Positions 7,869 through 15,652 of a DNA stretch of 32,028 nucleotides are shown here, one piece after another. The number at the start of each line of letters is the position of its first letter. The first letter of the stretch is position 1. The notes beneath the pieces are model-generated. The model saw only the letters and a list, made by a program, of their open reading frames with translations, was not told the origin of the DNA and did not search any database. The DNA is taken from the NCBI GenBank assembly GCA_018401135.1, contig JAGYLL010000009.1, positions 1 through 32,028 of the forward strand, given 5' to 3'. The stretch is from Candidatus Moraniibacteriota bacterium (GTDB lineage Bacteria > Patescibacteriota > Minisyncoccia > Moranbacterales > GCA-2747515). The position numbers and the translations under genes were made by a program.

Positions 7869-8885
7869 TTATGCTTTTTGTCTTTTTCTCCAGAAAAAAG
7901 TACAAAGCAGAAAAAATATATATCCCAGACAAAGTGCAAAAATAAACCCAGAAAGAAGTAATCCCAAATAAAGATAGGCTTGTGGACGAAAAAAAATCGT
8001 TATTTCAGAAAAAGATTCTTCCTCCATAAGATTCTTAGGAAGTTTAAAAGAATTCAAACCGGCGACATTTTCATAGTGAAAAGCATCGTCAAGAAAATAT
8101 GATGTATCAAAGAGAGCTCTCCACCAAGAAAAATCTCCCTTATGCACTTTCCAACCAGGATGATACTTTTCTGCAAAATGTATATAGAACATATCTTCAT
8201 CTTTTGTCAAAAAATATTCACGCGGTATTACTACACGGTATTCAGAAGGAGAAAGAAAAGAAAATGACACCGCCTCAAAAGAAATATGTTCGTATAAATT
8301 TTCTTCTTCAAATGTTATATATATATGTGGACGACTTCCACTATTTCTATAAACAACCAAATCTTTCGTACCAATATCAATCCGTTCCAAATACGAAAAA
8401 GAATCTAATAAACGAATAAAAACATCTCTCTTTCCAAAATCTTTGAAAAAATCATCAGCATTTTGAGGATCATCACGAGGAACAACTACATAACCAATAG
8501 CCGAAATATCGAGAAGTGTATCAGAAAAATTTTGCTCCAAAGGACTAAGCCACTTCCTCTCATCTTTATCAGGATGCCCTCCCATTTTCGGCAAAGAAAA
8601 CGTATCCCATGGTCCACGAACAAGGTCTACAAGACTTACTTTAGGGTGCCTATTTGTATATGTCATCCATTTAGAAGGCACAGGAACAGAAAGAACACGA
8701 AAATAGTTCTCTTGTTGGCCTATGAAATCACGATAAAGGAGATAGTCTTCAGATATTTCCCGTGCAACAAACATTGTTTCAATCTTCCCTGTAAGCAAAG
8801 AATTGGCATTCCATAGACAAAGAAAAACAATGCCAGTAATTGCTCCGTATCGAAACCACACATTGTTTTTCCAAAAAAATCTCAT
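7869..8885 (-). CDS. orphan C-terminal half of a GT-C/YfhO-like membrane protein
   Basis: The 338-residue product starts with one membrane helix (YGAITGIVFLCLWNANSLL), has an outer domain, and ends in another helix (YLGLLLSGFIFALCLGYIFF). It parallels the second half of the 693-residue protein in the same cluster: EDYLLYRDFI with EDYVSLWRYNKEFL, LLDISAIGYVVVP with LLGVSQTRYILWN, YHPGWKV with FHPFWEA, and GLNSFKLPK with LLNGWELPK. The polytopic N-terminal half, where GT-C catalysis resides, is absent. No remnant is visible upstream, where priA begins on the other strand about 150 bases away. The ATG at 8885 is preceded by GGGG, a plausible ribosome site. It heads the four-gene minus-strand cluster. 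It could be an acceptor-binding subunit or a truncated relic; the intact frame favours a working protein. Confidence 0.65.
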   Translation of the reverse strand: MRFFWKNNVWFRYGAITGIVFLCLWNANSLLTGKIETMFVAREISEDYLLYRDFIGQQENYFRVLSVPVPSKWMTYTNRHPKVSLVDLVRGPWDTFSLPKMGGHPDKDERKWLSPLEQNFSDTLLDISAIGYVVVPRDDPQNADDFFKDFGKRDVFIRLLDSFSYLERIDIGTKDLVVYRNSGSRPHIYITFEEENLYEHISFEAVSFSFLSPSEYRVVIPREYFLTKDEDMFYIHFAEKYHPGWKVHKGDFSWWRALFDTSYFLDDAFHYENVAGLNSFKLPKNLMEEESFSEITIFFRPQAYLYLGLLLSGFIFALCLGYIFFLLCTFFWRKRQKA

Positions 8886-9033
8886 TACCCCGATATTATT
8901 TTTTTATTCTTCTCTCTATATACATAGAAAACTTTCTCTAGTATCCCACCAAACAAAGGTAAAATCAATTATTGTAACGATTTTTCTTTTGTGTTCCATT
9001 GCAAAACTCCTCAAAAGGACGCACAATAGCATT

Positions 9034-11031
9034 ATGAATACACATTCCAAACTTTTTGTCGATGTTGCTATTATAGCAAAAGCCCTTCCTCGAAAGAAAA
9101 ATATCTATACCTATATAGGTGATACTTCTTTTTCTGTGGGTGATTTAGTAGAAATTCCTTTTGGCAAAAAGACGACTCAAGGCATTATTCTTTCTTTTCA
9201 CAAGACCGCTCTTGCAAAATATGCTTATAAAAAAATCTCTCGAACACTACAATCTCCCGCAATAACCCCCCCTCAACACCAACTCGCGCTTTTTCTTTCT
9301 CGAGAATACATAACCCCATTTGGAAGTGTTGCTCGCCTCTTTTTTTTCCCCAAAAAACCAAAAAAAGAAATACCTCCCCCCCCTCCATCTCACGAAGTCA
9401 TACTCAAACAAGAAGTACCCAAAAAACTTTCAAAAGAATGCAAGGAAATACTCACCTATCTAGAAGACCAACGAAATATTTTTCTCAAAGAACCCTCAGG
9501 AGAATATCGTTTACAAAAAGTCCTTGCTCTTGCCAAAGAAAAAACGAAAAATGGCTCCCAAGCACTCATAATTTTTCCTGATAAAAATACTCTTTTTTGG
9601 GCATATGAGAAAGCACGTTCTTTTTGGAAAGATGATTCTCTCTCTCTCCTCTATGGAGGACTTTCTCCTTCACAAAAATACAGAGACTGGAAAAAAATAT
9701 CATCTGGTTGCTCTCTTATTTTAGGTACGAAAAGTGCTCTTTTTGCTCCCTACAAAAACCTTAGTCTTATCATTATCGAAGATGAACATCGATCTGGACA
9801 TAAACAACGCGAAGTAGCTCCTCGCTACGATACACGCCGTGTTGTTTTGGAACTAGCAAAAATTCATCAATGTCATGTCATTATGACAAGTGCCACTCCG
9901 AGTATTGAATATACTCATCACGCAAAAACAGCTTCATGGAAAATACTCTCTCCAAAAAAAACTCTTCAAAAAAAACAAGCACCTCTTATCGTTAATATGA
10001 AACTTGAAGTATACAAAAATAAAAGAAAATACGCTTTCAAGACAAATCGACTTATTTTCTCTGACCTTCTTTTGGAAACAATACGACAAACGATCAAAAA
10101 TAAAGATCCATTTTTTCTTTTTGTCTCTCGCAAGGGAATGCATACCTTGAGTTTTTGTTCTGATTGCAAAAAAATGCTTCTTTGTCCACAGTGCAAACAC
10201 ATTCTTTCTGAACAAAACAATGAAACCTATGCTTGTTTGTCTTGTGGATTTATCTCCAAAACATTTATGGAATGCCCCCATTGTCATAGTATGCATTTCA
10301 CTCACAAAAATACGGGTACTCAAGCTATAGAAAAAACACTCAAGACTCTTTTTCCTTCTACTCGAATTATGCGAGTTGACGCAGACAATCTAGAATCAAA
10401 AATAAAGAAGAAGGAAGCTTTTCAAGAAAAAATCCAAAAAGCCGATATATTAATAGGAACACCGACCCTTGCTTACCTACCATCCTTGCGAAAACCTGGA
10501 GGAATTGGTATTATCGAAGCAGAAAGTTTTTTACAATGGTCTGAATACCTTGCCGAAGAACAAGCGTTCCAATTTTTTACCCATGTAGCAAACTTTTCCC
10601 ATTTGGACGAAGAAAAAACTCTTCCTTTCATTATACAAACATACAATGAAAATCATAGAGTTATTCGCGCTCTTTCTCACCACAAAGAAGAAGTCCTTTG
10701 TACAAAAGAAATTCGAGAAGAAAGAAAAGACCTCTTTTACCCTCCTTTTTCAAGAATGATTCTCCTTTCAAGTTCCCATAAAACACCAAAAAGAGCAATG
10801 AAAGAATCTGAAGAAATATATACCCTTTTGAAAAAATCCCTCCCCTCAAACACTCGCATTTCTCCACCTTTCTCCCCTATGCGAAAGAAAAAGGGCGATC
10901 TCTCTCAAAAAAATATCGTCATAAAAATACCAAAAAAATGGAAGAGTCCTCTTGATGCCAAAGTATATGAAACTCTTCTTTTGCTCCCCCCTCATTGGAT
11001 TATAGACATAGATCCCAAAGAAATACTCTAA
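9034..11031 (+). CDS. priA: PriA-like primosome protein with degenerate helicase motifs
   Basis: PriA recognises stalled forks and reloads the replisome. I start at the ATG at 9034 (MNTHSKLFVDVAII), since the track's 77 extra residues have no PriA likeness; 665 residues result. The N-terminal 3'-OH-binding domain, GTKSALFAPYKNLSLIII, PRYDTRR and SATPS (motif III) are conserved. All eight zinc cysteines are present as four CxxC pairs (CSDC, CPQC, CLSC, CPHC; about residues 375-418). The ATPase motifs are not: the Walker A site, normally GVTGSGKTE, reads KEPSGEYRLQ; Walker B DEEH reads EDEH; motif VI QVAGRAGR reads HVANFSHL. ATP hydrolysis is therefore unlikely. Mycobacterial PriA-like proteins are, as I recall, also considered helicase-dead. 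It precedes def by 19 bases in a plus-strand run. Confidence 0.88.
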   Translation: MNTHSKLFVDVAIIAKALPRKKNIYTYIGDTSFSVGDLVEIPFGKKTTQGIILSFHKTALAKYAYKKISRTLQSPAITPPQHQLALFLSREYITPFGSVARLFFFPKKPKKEIPPPPPSHEVILKQEVPKKLSKECKEILTYLEDQRNIFLKEPSGEYRLQKVLALAKEKTKNGSQALIIFPDKNTLFWAYEKARSFWKDDSLSLLYGGLSPSQKYRDWKKISSGCSLILGTKSALFAPYKNLSLIIIEDEHRSGHKQREVAPRYDTRRVVLELAKIHQCHVIMTSATPSIEYTHHAKTASWKILSPKKTLQKKQAPLIVNMKLEVYKNKRKYAFKTNRLIFSDLLLETIRQTIKNKDPFFLFVSRKGMHTLSFCSDCKKMLLCPQCKHILSEQNNETYACLSCGFISKTFMECPHCHSMHFTHKNTGTQAIEKTLKTLFPSTRIMRVDADNLESKIKKKEAFQEKIQKADILIGTPTLAYLPSLRKPGGIGIIEAESFLQWSEYLAEEQAFQFFTHVANFSHLDEEKTLPFIIQTYNENHRVIRALSHHKEEVLCTKEIREERKDLFYPPFSRMILLSSSHKTPKRAMKESEEIYTLLKKSLPSNTRISPPFSPMRKKKGDLSQKNIVIKIPKKWKSPLDAKVYETLLLLPPHWIIDIDPKEIL

Positions 11032-11050
11032 TTAAGAAAGAATAATTCTT

Positions 11051-11518
11051 ATGTTTAGCAAAAAAACCCTCCCTCTCTCTCTCTACCCTGATCCCATTCT
11101 CAAAACTCCTGGGGAAACTCTTGTCCGAGAACAACTTGCTTCGATGAGAGAATTAAAAGATGCTATGACGAGAACTATGTACAAAGAACGTGGTGTTGGA
11201 CTCGCTGCTCAACAAATAGGAATGGCTATCCGTATATGCGTTATCGATGTAGATGGAAAATTACACACACTTATTAATCCTCAAATACTTTCTCTTTCAA
11301 AAAATACCTATACTGATGAAGAAGGATGTTTGAGTATACCAAAAAAGTTTTTTCCTATAGAAAGACATTGGAAAGTTACCGTGCAGTATATGGACGAATA
11401 TGGTAACGAAAGAAAAATGACGGCCTCTGGACTTCTTGCTCGTGCTATACAACATGAACTTGATCATCTCAATGGAATCGTTATCCTTGATCGCTACCAT
11501 GAACACAATCAAACATAA
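11051..11518 (+). CDS. def: peptide deformylase
   Basis: This metalloenzyme removes the N-formyl group from nascent proteins. All three family motifs are present in order: GVGLAAQQIG (motif 1, with the oxyanion Gln), EGCLSIP (motif 2, whose Cys binds the metal) and QHELDHLNG (motif 3, HExxH with two metal-binding His and the catalytic Glu). The length of 155 residues is normal. The 3' end overlaps the fmt start by 20 bases in another frame, the classic def-fmt pairing, in which the formyl group that Fmt adds is removed by Def. It follows priA by 19 bases, giving the priA-def-fmt order found in many bacteria. Confidence 0.97.
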   Translation: MFSKKTLPLSLYPDPILKTPGETLVREQLASMRELKDAMTRTMYKERGVGLAAQQIGMAIRICVIDVDGKLHTLINPQILSLSKNTYTDEEGCLSIPKKFFPIERHWKVTVQYMDEYGNERKMTASGLLARAIQHELDHLNGIVILDRYHEHNQT

Positions 11519-12473
11519 TACCACACAAATTCCTCGAATAGCTTTTTTTGGAACCCCAGAATTTTCTGCGGTCATTCTTCGCACACTCATCGAAAACAAT
11601 TTCACACCTTCTCTCGTAATTACCAAACCTGATGCTGTCGTGGGAAGAAAAAAATTACTCACACCAAGTCCAGTAAAAATCATTGCTCAAGAAAATAGCC
11701 TCTCCCTTCTTCAGCCAAATAAGCTTGATGAATCTTTTTTTGAAATTTTCGCAACTCATTCTATCGATCTTGCCATTGTTGTGGCCTACGGAAAAATATT
11801 TCCCCAAAAACTTCTTTCTCTCCCCCTTTACGGATGTCTCAATATTCATGCCTCCCTCCTCCCTCTCTACAGAGGAGCTTCTCCCATACAAAGTGCCATT
11901 CTCTATGGAGAAAACCAAACAGGTATCACGCTTATGCAGATGGAAAAAGGGCTCGATTCTGGTCCAATTATAATGAAAAAATCTTTGCCAATAGCATACA
12001 ATGACACAACACTTACCCTCACTCCAAAACTTGCACACCTTGGAGGAGAAATCCTTCTTTCTTTTCTTTCTTCTTGGGATAGAAAACCTCTTATATCCAA
12101 ACGACAAAAACATACGGACGCTTCCTTTTGTACTTGTATTCATAAACAAGATGGAAATATTGATTGGAGTCAATCCGCTGAAATAATATATAATACCTAT
12201 AGAGCCTTCACTCCTTGGCCTGGCGTTTTTTCTTTTTTTCGCCACAAAGAAAAATCTCTTCGTATACGTTTACTTGAAATGACACTTTCTCAAGAATATG
12301 ACACTAAAATTCCAGCAGGAACACTCCTTTATGATAAAAAATGTATGAAAATACGAGCAGGAGATGGTCGATGTATTTATATACAAAAACTTCAAGTAGA
12401 AGGAAAACAGCCAACAACGCCAGAAGATTTCTTTCGAGGCTATCCCGAAGCACAAAATTCTCTTTTACATTAA
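11499..12473 (+). CDS. fmt: methionyl-tRNA formyltransferase
   Basis: The enzyme transfers a formyl group from 10-formyltetrahydrofolate to initiator Met-tRNA. The track begins at 11436 inside def; the ATG at 11499 gives MNTIKHNTTQIPRIAFFGTPEFS and 324 residues, close to the usual 310-320. The strand IAFFGTPEFS, the active-site loop NIHASLLPLYRGASPI and MEKGLDSGPII mark the formyltransferase domain; the C-terminal OB-like domain includes FTPWPGVF and LPV-type strands, ending with GYPEAQNSLLH. The start overlaps def by 20 bases, so the two are translationally linked. The presence of both shows that formyl-methionine initiation is retained. Confidence 0.96.
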   Translation: MNTIKHNTTQIPRIAFFGTPEFSAVILRTLIENNFTPSLVITKPDAVVGRKKLLTPSPVKIIAQENSLSLLQPNKLDESFFEIFATHSIDLAIVVAYGKIFPQKLLSLPLYGCLNIHASLLPLYRGASPIQSAILYGENQTGITLMQMEKGLDSGPIIMKKSLPIAYNDTTLTLTPKLAHLGGEILLSFLSSWDRKPLISKRQKHTDASFCTCIHKQDGNIDWSQSAEIIYNTYRAFTPWPGVFSFFRHKEKSLRIRLLEMTLSQEYDTKIPAGTLLYDKKCMKIRAGDGRCIYIQKLQVEGKQPTTPEDFFRGYPEAQNSLLH

Positions 12474-12482
12474 AAATATTCT

Positions 12483-13373
12483 ATGAATACAACAACAAAC
12501 AAAAAAAATGTTTACGCCGTACTTATCGGCGTCATTCTTATAGTTATTACACTTTTTTTCTCTTTAGGAATGTCTTTTTTTCAAAAAAAAGAAATCCAAT
12601 CCTTTCTTCCAAAAGAAGAGGATATTTCTTTTTCAGAGGCATCTTTTGTATCCAACCAAGAGTTGCAAAAAATGATATCTTCTGATAACCCCCTTCTTAT
12701 TGATATTCGACTTCCCTCTGATTTTTATTCTTCACATAATATCAATTCGATTAATATAGAAAATCAATATGTCATAGAAACACTCAAACCGATGCTTGAA
12801 AAAGAAAATTCGCCTTCCTTGATAATTTTTATTGGATACGAGGATCAAACGACCCTTACTATGCAAGTAAGAAATGCAATAGCTCCTCTTTTTTCAAATA
12901 AAACATTTTTTGTTCTCTCGGGAGGGTTTTCCCTATGGAAATCAGAAGGTTATCCCGTTATAAACGCCGGGGATCCAACGGAACCCTCCGATCAAGCAAA
13001 AATAGAATACATTTCTCCATTAGATGCAATTACTCTTATCAAAACAGATGGAGATGCCATCATTCTTGATGTTCGAGAGACTACATTGTACGCAAGAGAT
13101 TATATTGATATTTCTAAAAATATTCCTCTAGCTCAATTAGAAAACAAAAAAGATGATCTCTCAAGAGGTTCGCTCATTCTTACCTATGGAAACGATGCAT
13201 TAGAAAGTTTTCAGGCAGGTGTTCGACTCTTTGATCTAGGATTTTTTCAAGTTCTTACTGTTAATGGAGGCTACAAAGATCTTATACAACCACCGCCTCC
13301 CAAAGAAGACCCTCAGCCTGACACCAATTCTGATTCCAAAACTAACCCCACTGACACGAATCCTTCTCCCTAA
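12483..13373 (+). CDS. membrane-anchored tandem rhodanese-like protein lacking catalytic cysteines
   Basis: The 296-residue product begins with a membrane helix (about residues 10-30, VYAVLIGVILIVITLFFSLG). Two rhodanese-fold domains follow: the first with PLLIDIRLPSDFYSSHN and LSGGFSLWKSEGYPV, the second with AIILDVRETTLYARDYID and VNGGYKDLI. In active rhodaneses the loop after the fourth strand carries the sulfur-accepting Cys (typically CxxGxR). Here the matching segments read FIGYEDQTTL and TYGNDALES, with no Cys in either. The tail is Pro/Asp/Thr-rich (QPPPPKEDPQPDTN) and probably disordered. Sulfur transfer looks impossible, so a binding or scaffolding role at the membrane is more likely. 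It follows fmt by 9 bases and ends at a strong hairpin shared with groS. Confidence 0.85.
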   Translation: MNTTTNKKNVYAVLIGVILIVITLFFSLGMSFFQKKEIQSFLPKEEDISFSEASFVSNQELQKMISSDNPLLIDIRLPSDFYSSHNINSINIENQYVIETLKPMLEKENSPSLIIFIGYEDQTTLTMQVRNAIAPLFSNKTFFVLSGGFSLWKSEGYPVINAGDPTEPSDQAKIEYISPLDAITLIKTDGDAIILDVRETTLYARDYIDISKNIPLAQLENKKDDLSRGSLILTYGNDALESFQAGVRLFDLGFFQVLTVNGGYKDLIQPPPPKEDPQPDTNSDSKTNPTDTNPSP

Positions 13374-13381
13374 ATTACCTA

Positions 13382-13427
13382 CATAAAAACCAATCGATTA
13401 ACAATTGGTTTTTATGACACTTTTTTT
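13382..13427. terminator. bidirectional hairpin terminator between rhodanese-like gene and groS
   Basis: A perfect 13-base inverted repeat (CATAAAAACCAAT at 13382-13394 and ATTGGTTTTTATG at 13404-13416) encloses a 9-base loop. Its A/T-rich outer arms give T tracts on both strands, and a further seven T residues follow at 13421-13427. It lies between two convergent genes, 8 bases after the rhodanese stop and about 20 bases from the groS stop, so it can serve both. Confidence 0.8.
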
Positions 13428-13436
13428 GTAGAGTTT

Positions 13437-13712
13437 CTATTCAAGAACAGCGACAATATCTTCCGCTTTCACGATAAGATACTCCTTTGATTCAATTTCT
13501 ACTTCTGTTCCGCTATAGCGATTATAAATAACTTTCTGTCCCTTCTTTACCTCTATTTTTTTACTTTCACCTATAGCAATAACTTTTCCCTGCTGAGGCT
13601 TTTCTTTAGAAGCTGTTTCGGGAAGATAGATACCAGATCCCGTTTTCTTCTCTTGTTTTTCAGGCTCAATAAGAACATTCTCTCCCAACGGTCGCACTTT
13701 GATAGTTTTCAT
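13437..13712 (-). CDS. groS: co-chaperonin GroES (Cpn10)
   Basis: GroES caps the GroEL chamber during protein folding in the cytosol. The 91-residue product has the family length and order of motifs: IKVRPLGENVLIEP at the N-terminus, a mobile loop with KKTGSGIYLPETA, GKVIAIGE, VKKGQKVIYNRYSGTEV and the terminal LIVKAEDIVAVLE. Its promoter overlaps a CIRCE operator, so expression is probably repressed by HrcA and released on heat shock. No groEL follows; the transcript runs straight into the shared terminator. The usual groES-groEL pair is therefore split here and groEL must be elsewhere on the chromosome. Confidence 0.97.
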   Translation of the reverse strand: MKTIKVRPLGENVLIEPEKQEKKTGSGIYLPETASKEKPQQGKVIAIGESKKIEVKKGQKVIYNRYSGTEVEIESKEYLIVKAEDIVAVLE

Positions 13713-13740
13713 ATTCTTTTCTACTAATAATTATATCCTT

Positions 13741-13770
13741 AGTATAGAATAATTAGCAATCAAACGTCAA
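13741..13770 (-). promoter_or_regulatory. groS sigma70-type promoter
   Basis: On the minus strand TTGACG (13770-13765) and TATACT (13746-13741) are 18 bases apart. The -35 sits inside the spacer of the CIRCE operator, so a bound repressor would block RNA polymerase directly. The expected start leaves a leader of about 20 bases before the ATG at 13712. Confidence 0.7.
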
Positions 13771-13779
13771 GAGTGCTAA
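13753..13779. promoter_or_regulatory. CIRCE operator (HrcA binding site) upstream of groS
   Basis: TTAGCAATC-N9-GAGTGCTAA matches the CIRCE consensus TTAGCACTC-N9-GAGTGCTAA with a single mismatch and the exact 9-base spacer. CIRCE is the established binding site of the heat-shock repressor HrcA. It lies 41 bases upstream of groS and overlaps its -35 element. Confidence 0.92.
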
Positions 13780-13789
13780 ACCACAACGC

Positions 13790-14371
13790 TTATGGTAACT
13801 GCCAACCACATTTTGGACAAACAAATTTCATCCGAAACCATGGGTTCTCTTTTGAATCATCTACACGAACTTTGATAAGCATTTTTTCTCCACATTCCAT
13901 ACATTGAAAATGACTATTTATGCGAAGTTGCTGTGCCATTCTTTGTGCGTCTAAAGCATAAGGATCAAATTGTAAAGCATATTCAGCTCCTTTAGCAAAA
14001 AGATTCGAAACAATAGTTACTACCTCACGAGGAGTGGTAGTGTCTCTTACAATAAATTCTCTTACGCCAAGAAGTTCAGCTCGTTTTTTATCTTCCTCTC
14101 TTCCGAGGTGAGAAGAAATAACTATAGGAATAGATGCTGTATTCGTATGTTTTTTTAATGTTTCTATGAGAGTAAATCCATCCATTCGAGGCATAACGAT
14201 ACCTGTAAATATAGCATCTGGTAGTTTTTGCGTTGCAATATCAAGACCCTCTATTCCATCACGAGCTTCGTAAATAGTAAAATCAGCACCACGAAAAACA
14301 TCTGCGTACATATCTCGAGTAAAATCATCATCATCAATGATGAGTAAACTCTTTTTTATTTCATCGCTCAT
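13790..14371 (-). CDS. pseudo-receiver domain with C-terminal zinc ribbon
   Basis: Residues 1 to about 125 form a response-regulator receiver: acidic pocket LLIIDDDDF, EARDGIEGLD, PDAIFTGIVMPRMDG, IPIVISSHLG. The phospho-accepting Asp, which should sit just before IVMP, is Gly57, and the conserved late Lys reads Arg in FIVRDTT. Phosphorylation in the normal way is thus unlikely. The C-terminal 70 residues end in two CxxC pairs (CMECGEKM and CPKCGWQLP) spaced like a zinc ribbon, with no DNA-binding output domain of a known type. It starts 61 bases after dnaJ with no visible terminator between, so it is probably co-transcribed from the CIRCE-controlled dnaJ promoter, and it ends 10 bases before the groS CIRCE. 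A protein-binding role in the stress response is an inference. Confidence 0.85.
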   Translation of the reverse strand: MSDEIKKSLLIIDDDDFTRDMYADVFRGADFTIYEARDGIEGLDIATQKLPDAIFTGIVMPRMDGFTLIETLKKHTNTASIPIVISSHLGREEDKKRAELLGVREFIVRDTTTPREVVTIVSNLFAKGAEYALQFDPYALDAQRMAQQLRINSHFQCMECGEKMLIKVRVDDSKENPWFRMKFVCPKCGWQLP

Positions 14372-14432
14372 AACAAATAATATTACTTATAAAGTATTTA
14401 GAGTATATCACCATTTTCTATAAAGACAAAAT

Positions 14433-15527
14433 TTATAAACCAAGTTCGCGAAGATGCTTTGCAAGACGTTTTTGTTCAGAAGAAAGTCGTGATGGTATAT
14501 CTATAACAATCTTTACTAAATGATGTCCACGAGAGCGACCCTGTATATCTGGCATTCCTTTTTGTTTTATACGAAATATTTCACCAGATTTCGTACCTGC
14601 AGGAATTTTCATTTTTACAAAACCCTCAACCGTTTCGACTTGTATCGAATCGCCCAGAAGTGCTTGAGAAAGAGTAATGCTTTCCTGACTTATAATATCA
14701 AGTCCTTGTCTTGTAAATCGTTTATCTGGACGAATATGAACCGTCACATAAAGATTTCCAGCTGAAGCTCCACCGTCTCCCATATCTCCTTTCCCCGAGA
14801 GAGAAATTGTTTGACCATTATCAATTCCCGCTGGAATAGTAAGAGAAATTTCTTCTTTTGTACGAATTCTTCCATCTCCACCACAGTGAGAACATTTTTT
14901 CTCGTATTTCTTACCCTTTCCTTTACAGGAATCACAAACAGCAATTTGCTCAACCGTACCAAGAATAGTCCGGACTCTTTGACGAACCTTTCCAGATCCC
15001 CCACAAGTTGAACAGGTTATTTCTTTTGACCCTTTTTCTCCTCCAGAACCAAAACATACATCACACAAAACTCGTCTTTCAACAAAAACTTTTGTAGGAA
15101 ACTCTTTTGTAGTATCAGTAAAATTCATCTCAATATCAATTTGAATATCTCGACCTCGATCTTCACGAGATCCCGAAAATCCTCCGCCAAAGAAATCTCC
15201 AAACATATCTTCAAATCCACCAAAACCACCACCTGCCTGACGCGCTCCTGAAAAACCTCCAAAATCAAAACCGCTGAAATCAAAACCTCCTGCTCCTTGA
15301 GCACCAGAAGATCCTTCAAAAGTGCTTCCGAAACGATCATATTGAGCTCGTTTTTCTGGATTTGAAAGCACTTGATACGCAGAATTTATTTTTTTAAATT
15401 TTTCTGCGTCTCCTGTGCTTTTATCAGGATGATAGGAATGAGCAAGTTTTCTATATGCACGTTTAATTTCTTCTTGAGAAGCGTCTTTGGAAACGCCCAA
15501 AATATCATAATATTCTTGAGATGCCAT
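14433..15527 (-). CDS. dnaJ: chaperone DnaJ (Hsp40)
   Basis: DnaJ delivers clients to DnaK and stimulates its ATPase. The 364-residue product is complete: the J domain ([17 protein letters not shown], with HPD in YHPDKSTG), a Gly/Phe-rich linker (about residues 73-118, many GGF repeats), a zinc domain with all four CxxCxGxG units ([32 protein letters not shown]), and the substrate-binding beta domains ([32 protein letters not shown]). It sits behind its own promoter and CIRCE operator and is followed by the pseudo-receiver gene. DnaK and GrpE, its usual operon partners, are not in the window. Confidence 0.97.
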   Translation of the reverse strand: MASQEYYDILGVSKDASQEEIKRAYRKLAHSYHPDKSTGDAEKFKKINSAYQVLSNPEKRAQYDRFGSTFEGSSGAQGAGGFDFSGFDFGGFSGARQAGGGFGGFEDMFGDFFGGGFSGSREDRGRDIQIDIEMNFTDTTKEFPTKVFVERRVLCDVCFGSGGEKGSKEITCSTCGGSGKVRQRVRTILGTVEQIAVCDSCKGKGKKYEKKCSHCGGDGRIRTKEEISLTIPAGIDNGQTISLSGKGDMGDGGASAGNLYVTVHIRPDKRFTRQGLDIISQESITLSQALLGDSIQVETVEGFVKMKIPAGTKSGEIFRIKQKGMPDIQGRSRGHHLVKIVIDIPSRLSSEQKRLAKHLRELGL

Positions 15528-15559
15528 ACTACAAATAGTTTACAAAACAATCTTTTTTT

Positions 15560-15587
15560 ATAATATCACAATTTCACAAATTGGCAA
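15560..15587 (-). promoter_or_regulatory. dnaJ sigma70-type promoter
   Basis: On the minus strand TTGCCA (15587-15582) and TATTAT (15565-15560) are 16 bases apart, leaving a leader of about 25 bases to the dnaJ ATG. The -35 overlaps the left arm of the adjacent CIRCE, as at groS, so both genes have the same repressor geometry. Confidence 0.6.
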
Positions 15588-15607
15588 TCACCTCCATAGA
15601 GTGCTAA
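15581..15607. promoter_or_regulatory. CIRCE operator upstream of dnaJ
   Basis: TTGGCAATC-N9-GAGTGCTAA has a perfect right arm and spacer; the left arm differs from TTAGCACTC at two positions. It shares the CAATC ending of the groS copy's left arm. Its place over the dnaJ -35 makes it a credible HrcA site. Confidence 0.85.
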
Positions 15608-15635
15608 AAAGGCCTCTCGTGGTTCACGACAGGCC
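15606..15635 (-). terminator. rho-independent terminator of the yidD operon
   Basis: GGCCTctcgtggttcacgacAGGCC (15611-15635) folds as two 5-base stems (GGCCT/AGGCC and TCGTG/CACGA) around one C-C mismatch and a 3-base loop. On the minus strand it is followed by five T residues (15610-15606). It lies 17 bases after the stop of the 84-residue gene, and its T tract runs into the CIRCE of dnaJ, insulating the heat-shock unit. Confidence 0.8.
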
Positions 15636-15652
15636 CCTCTTCTTATTCTTAT

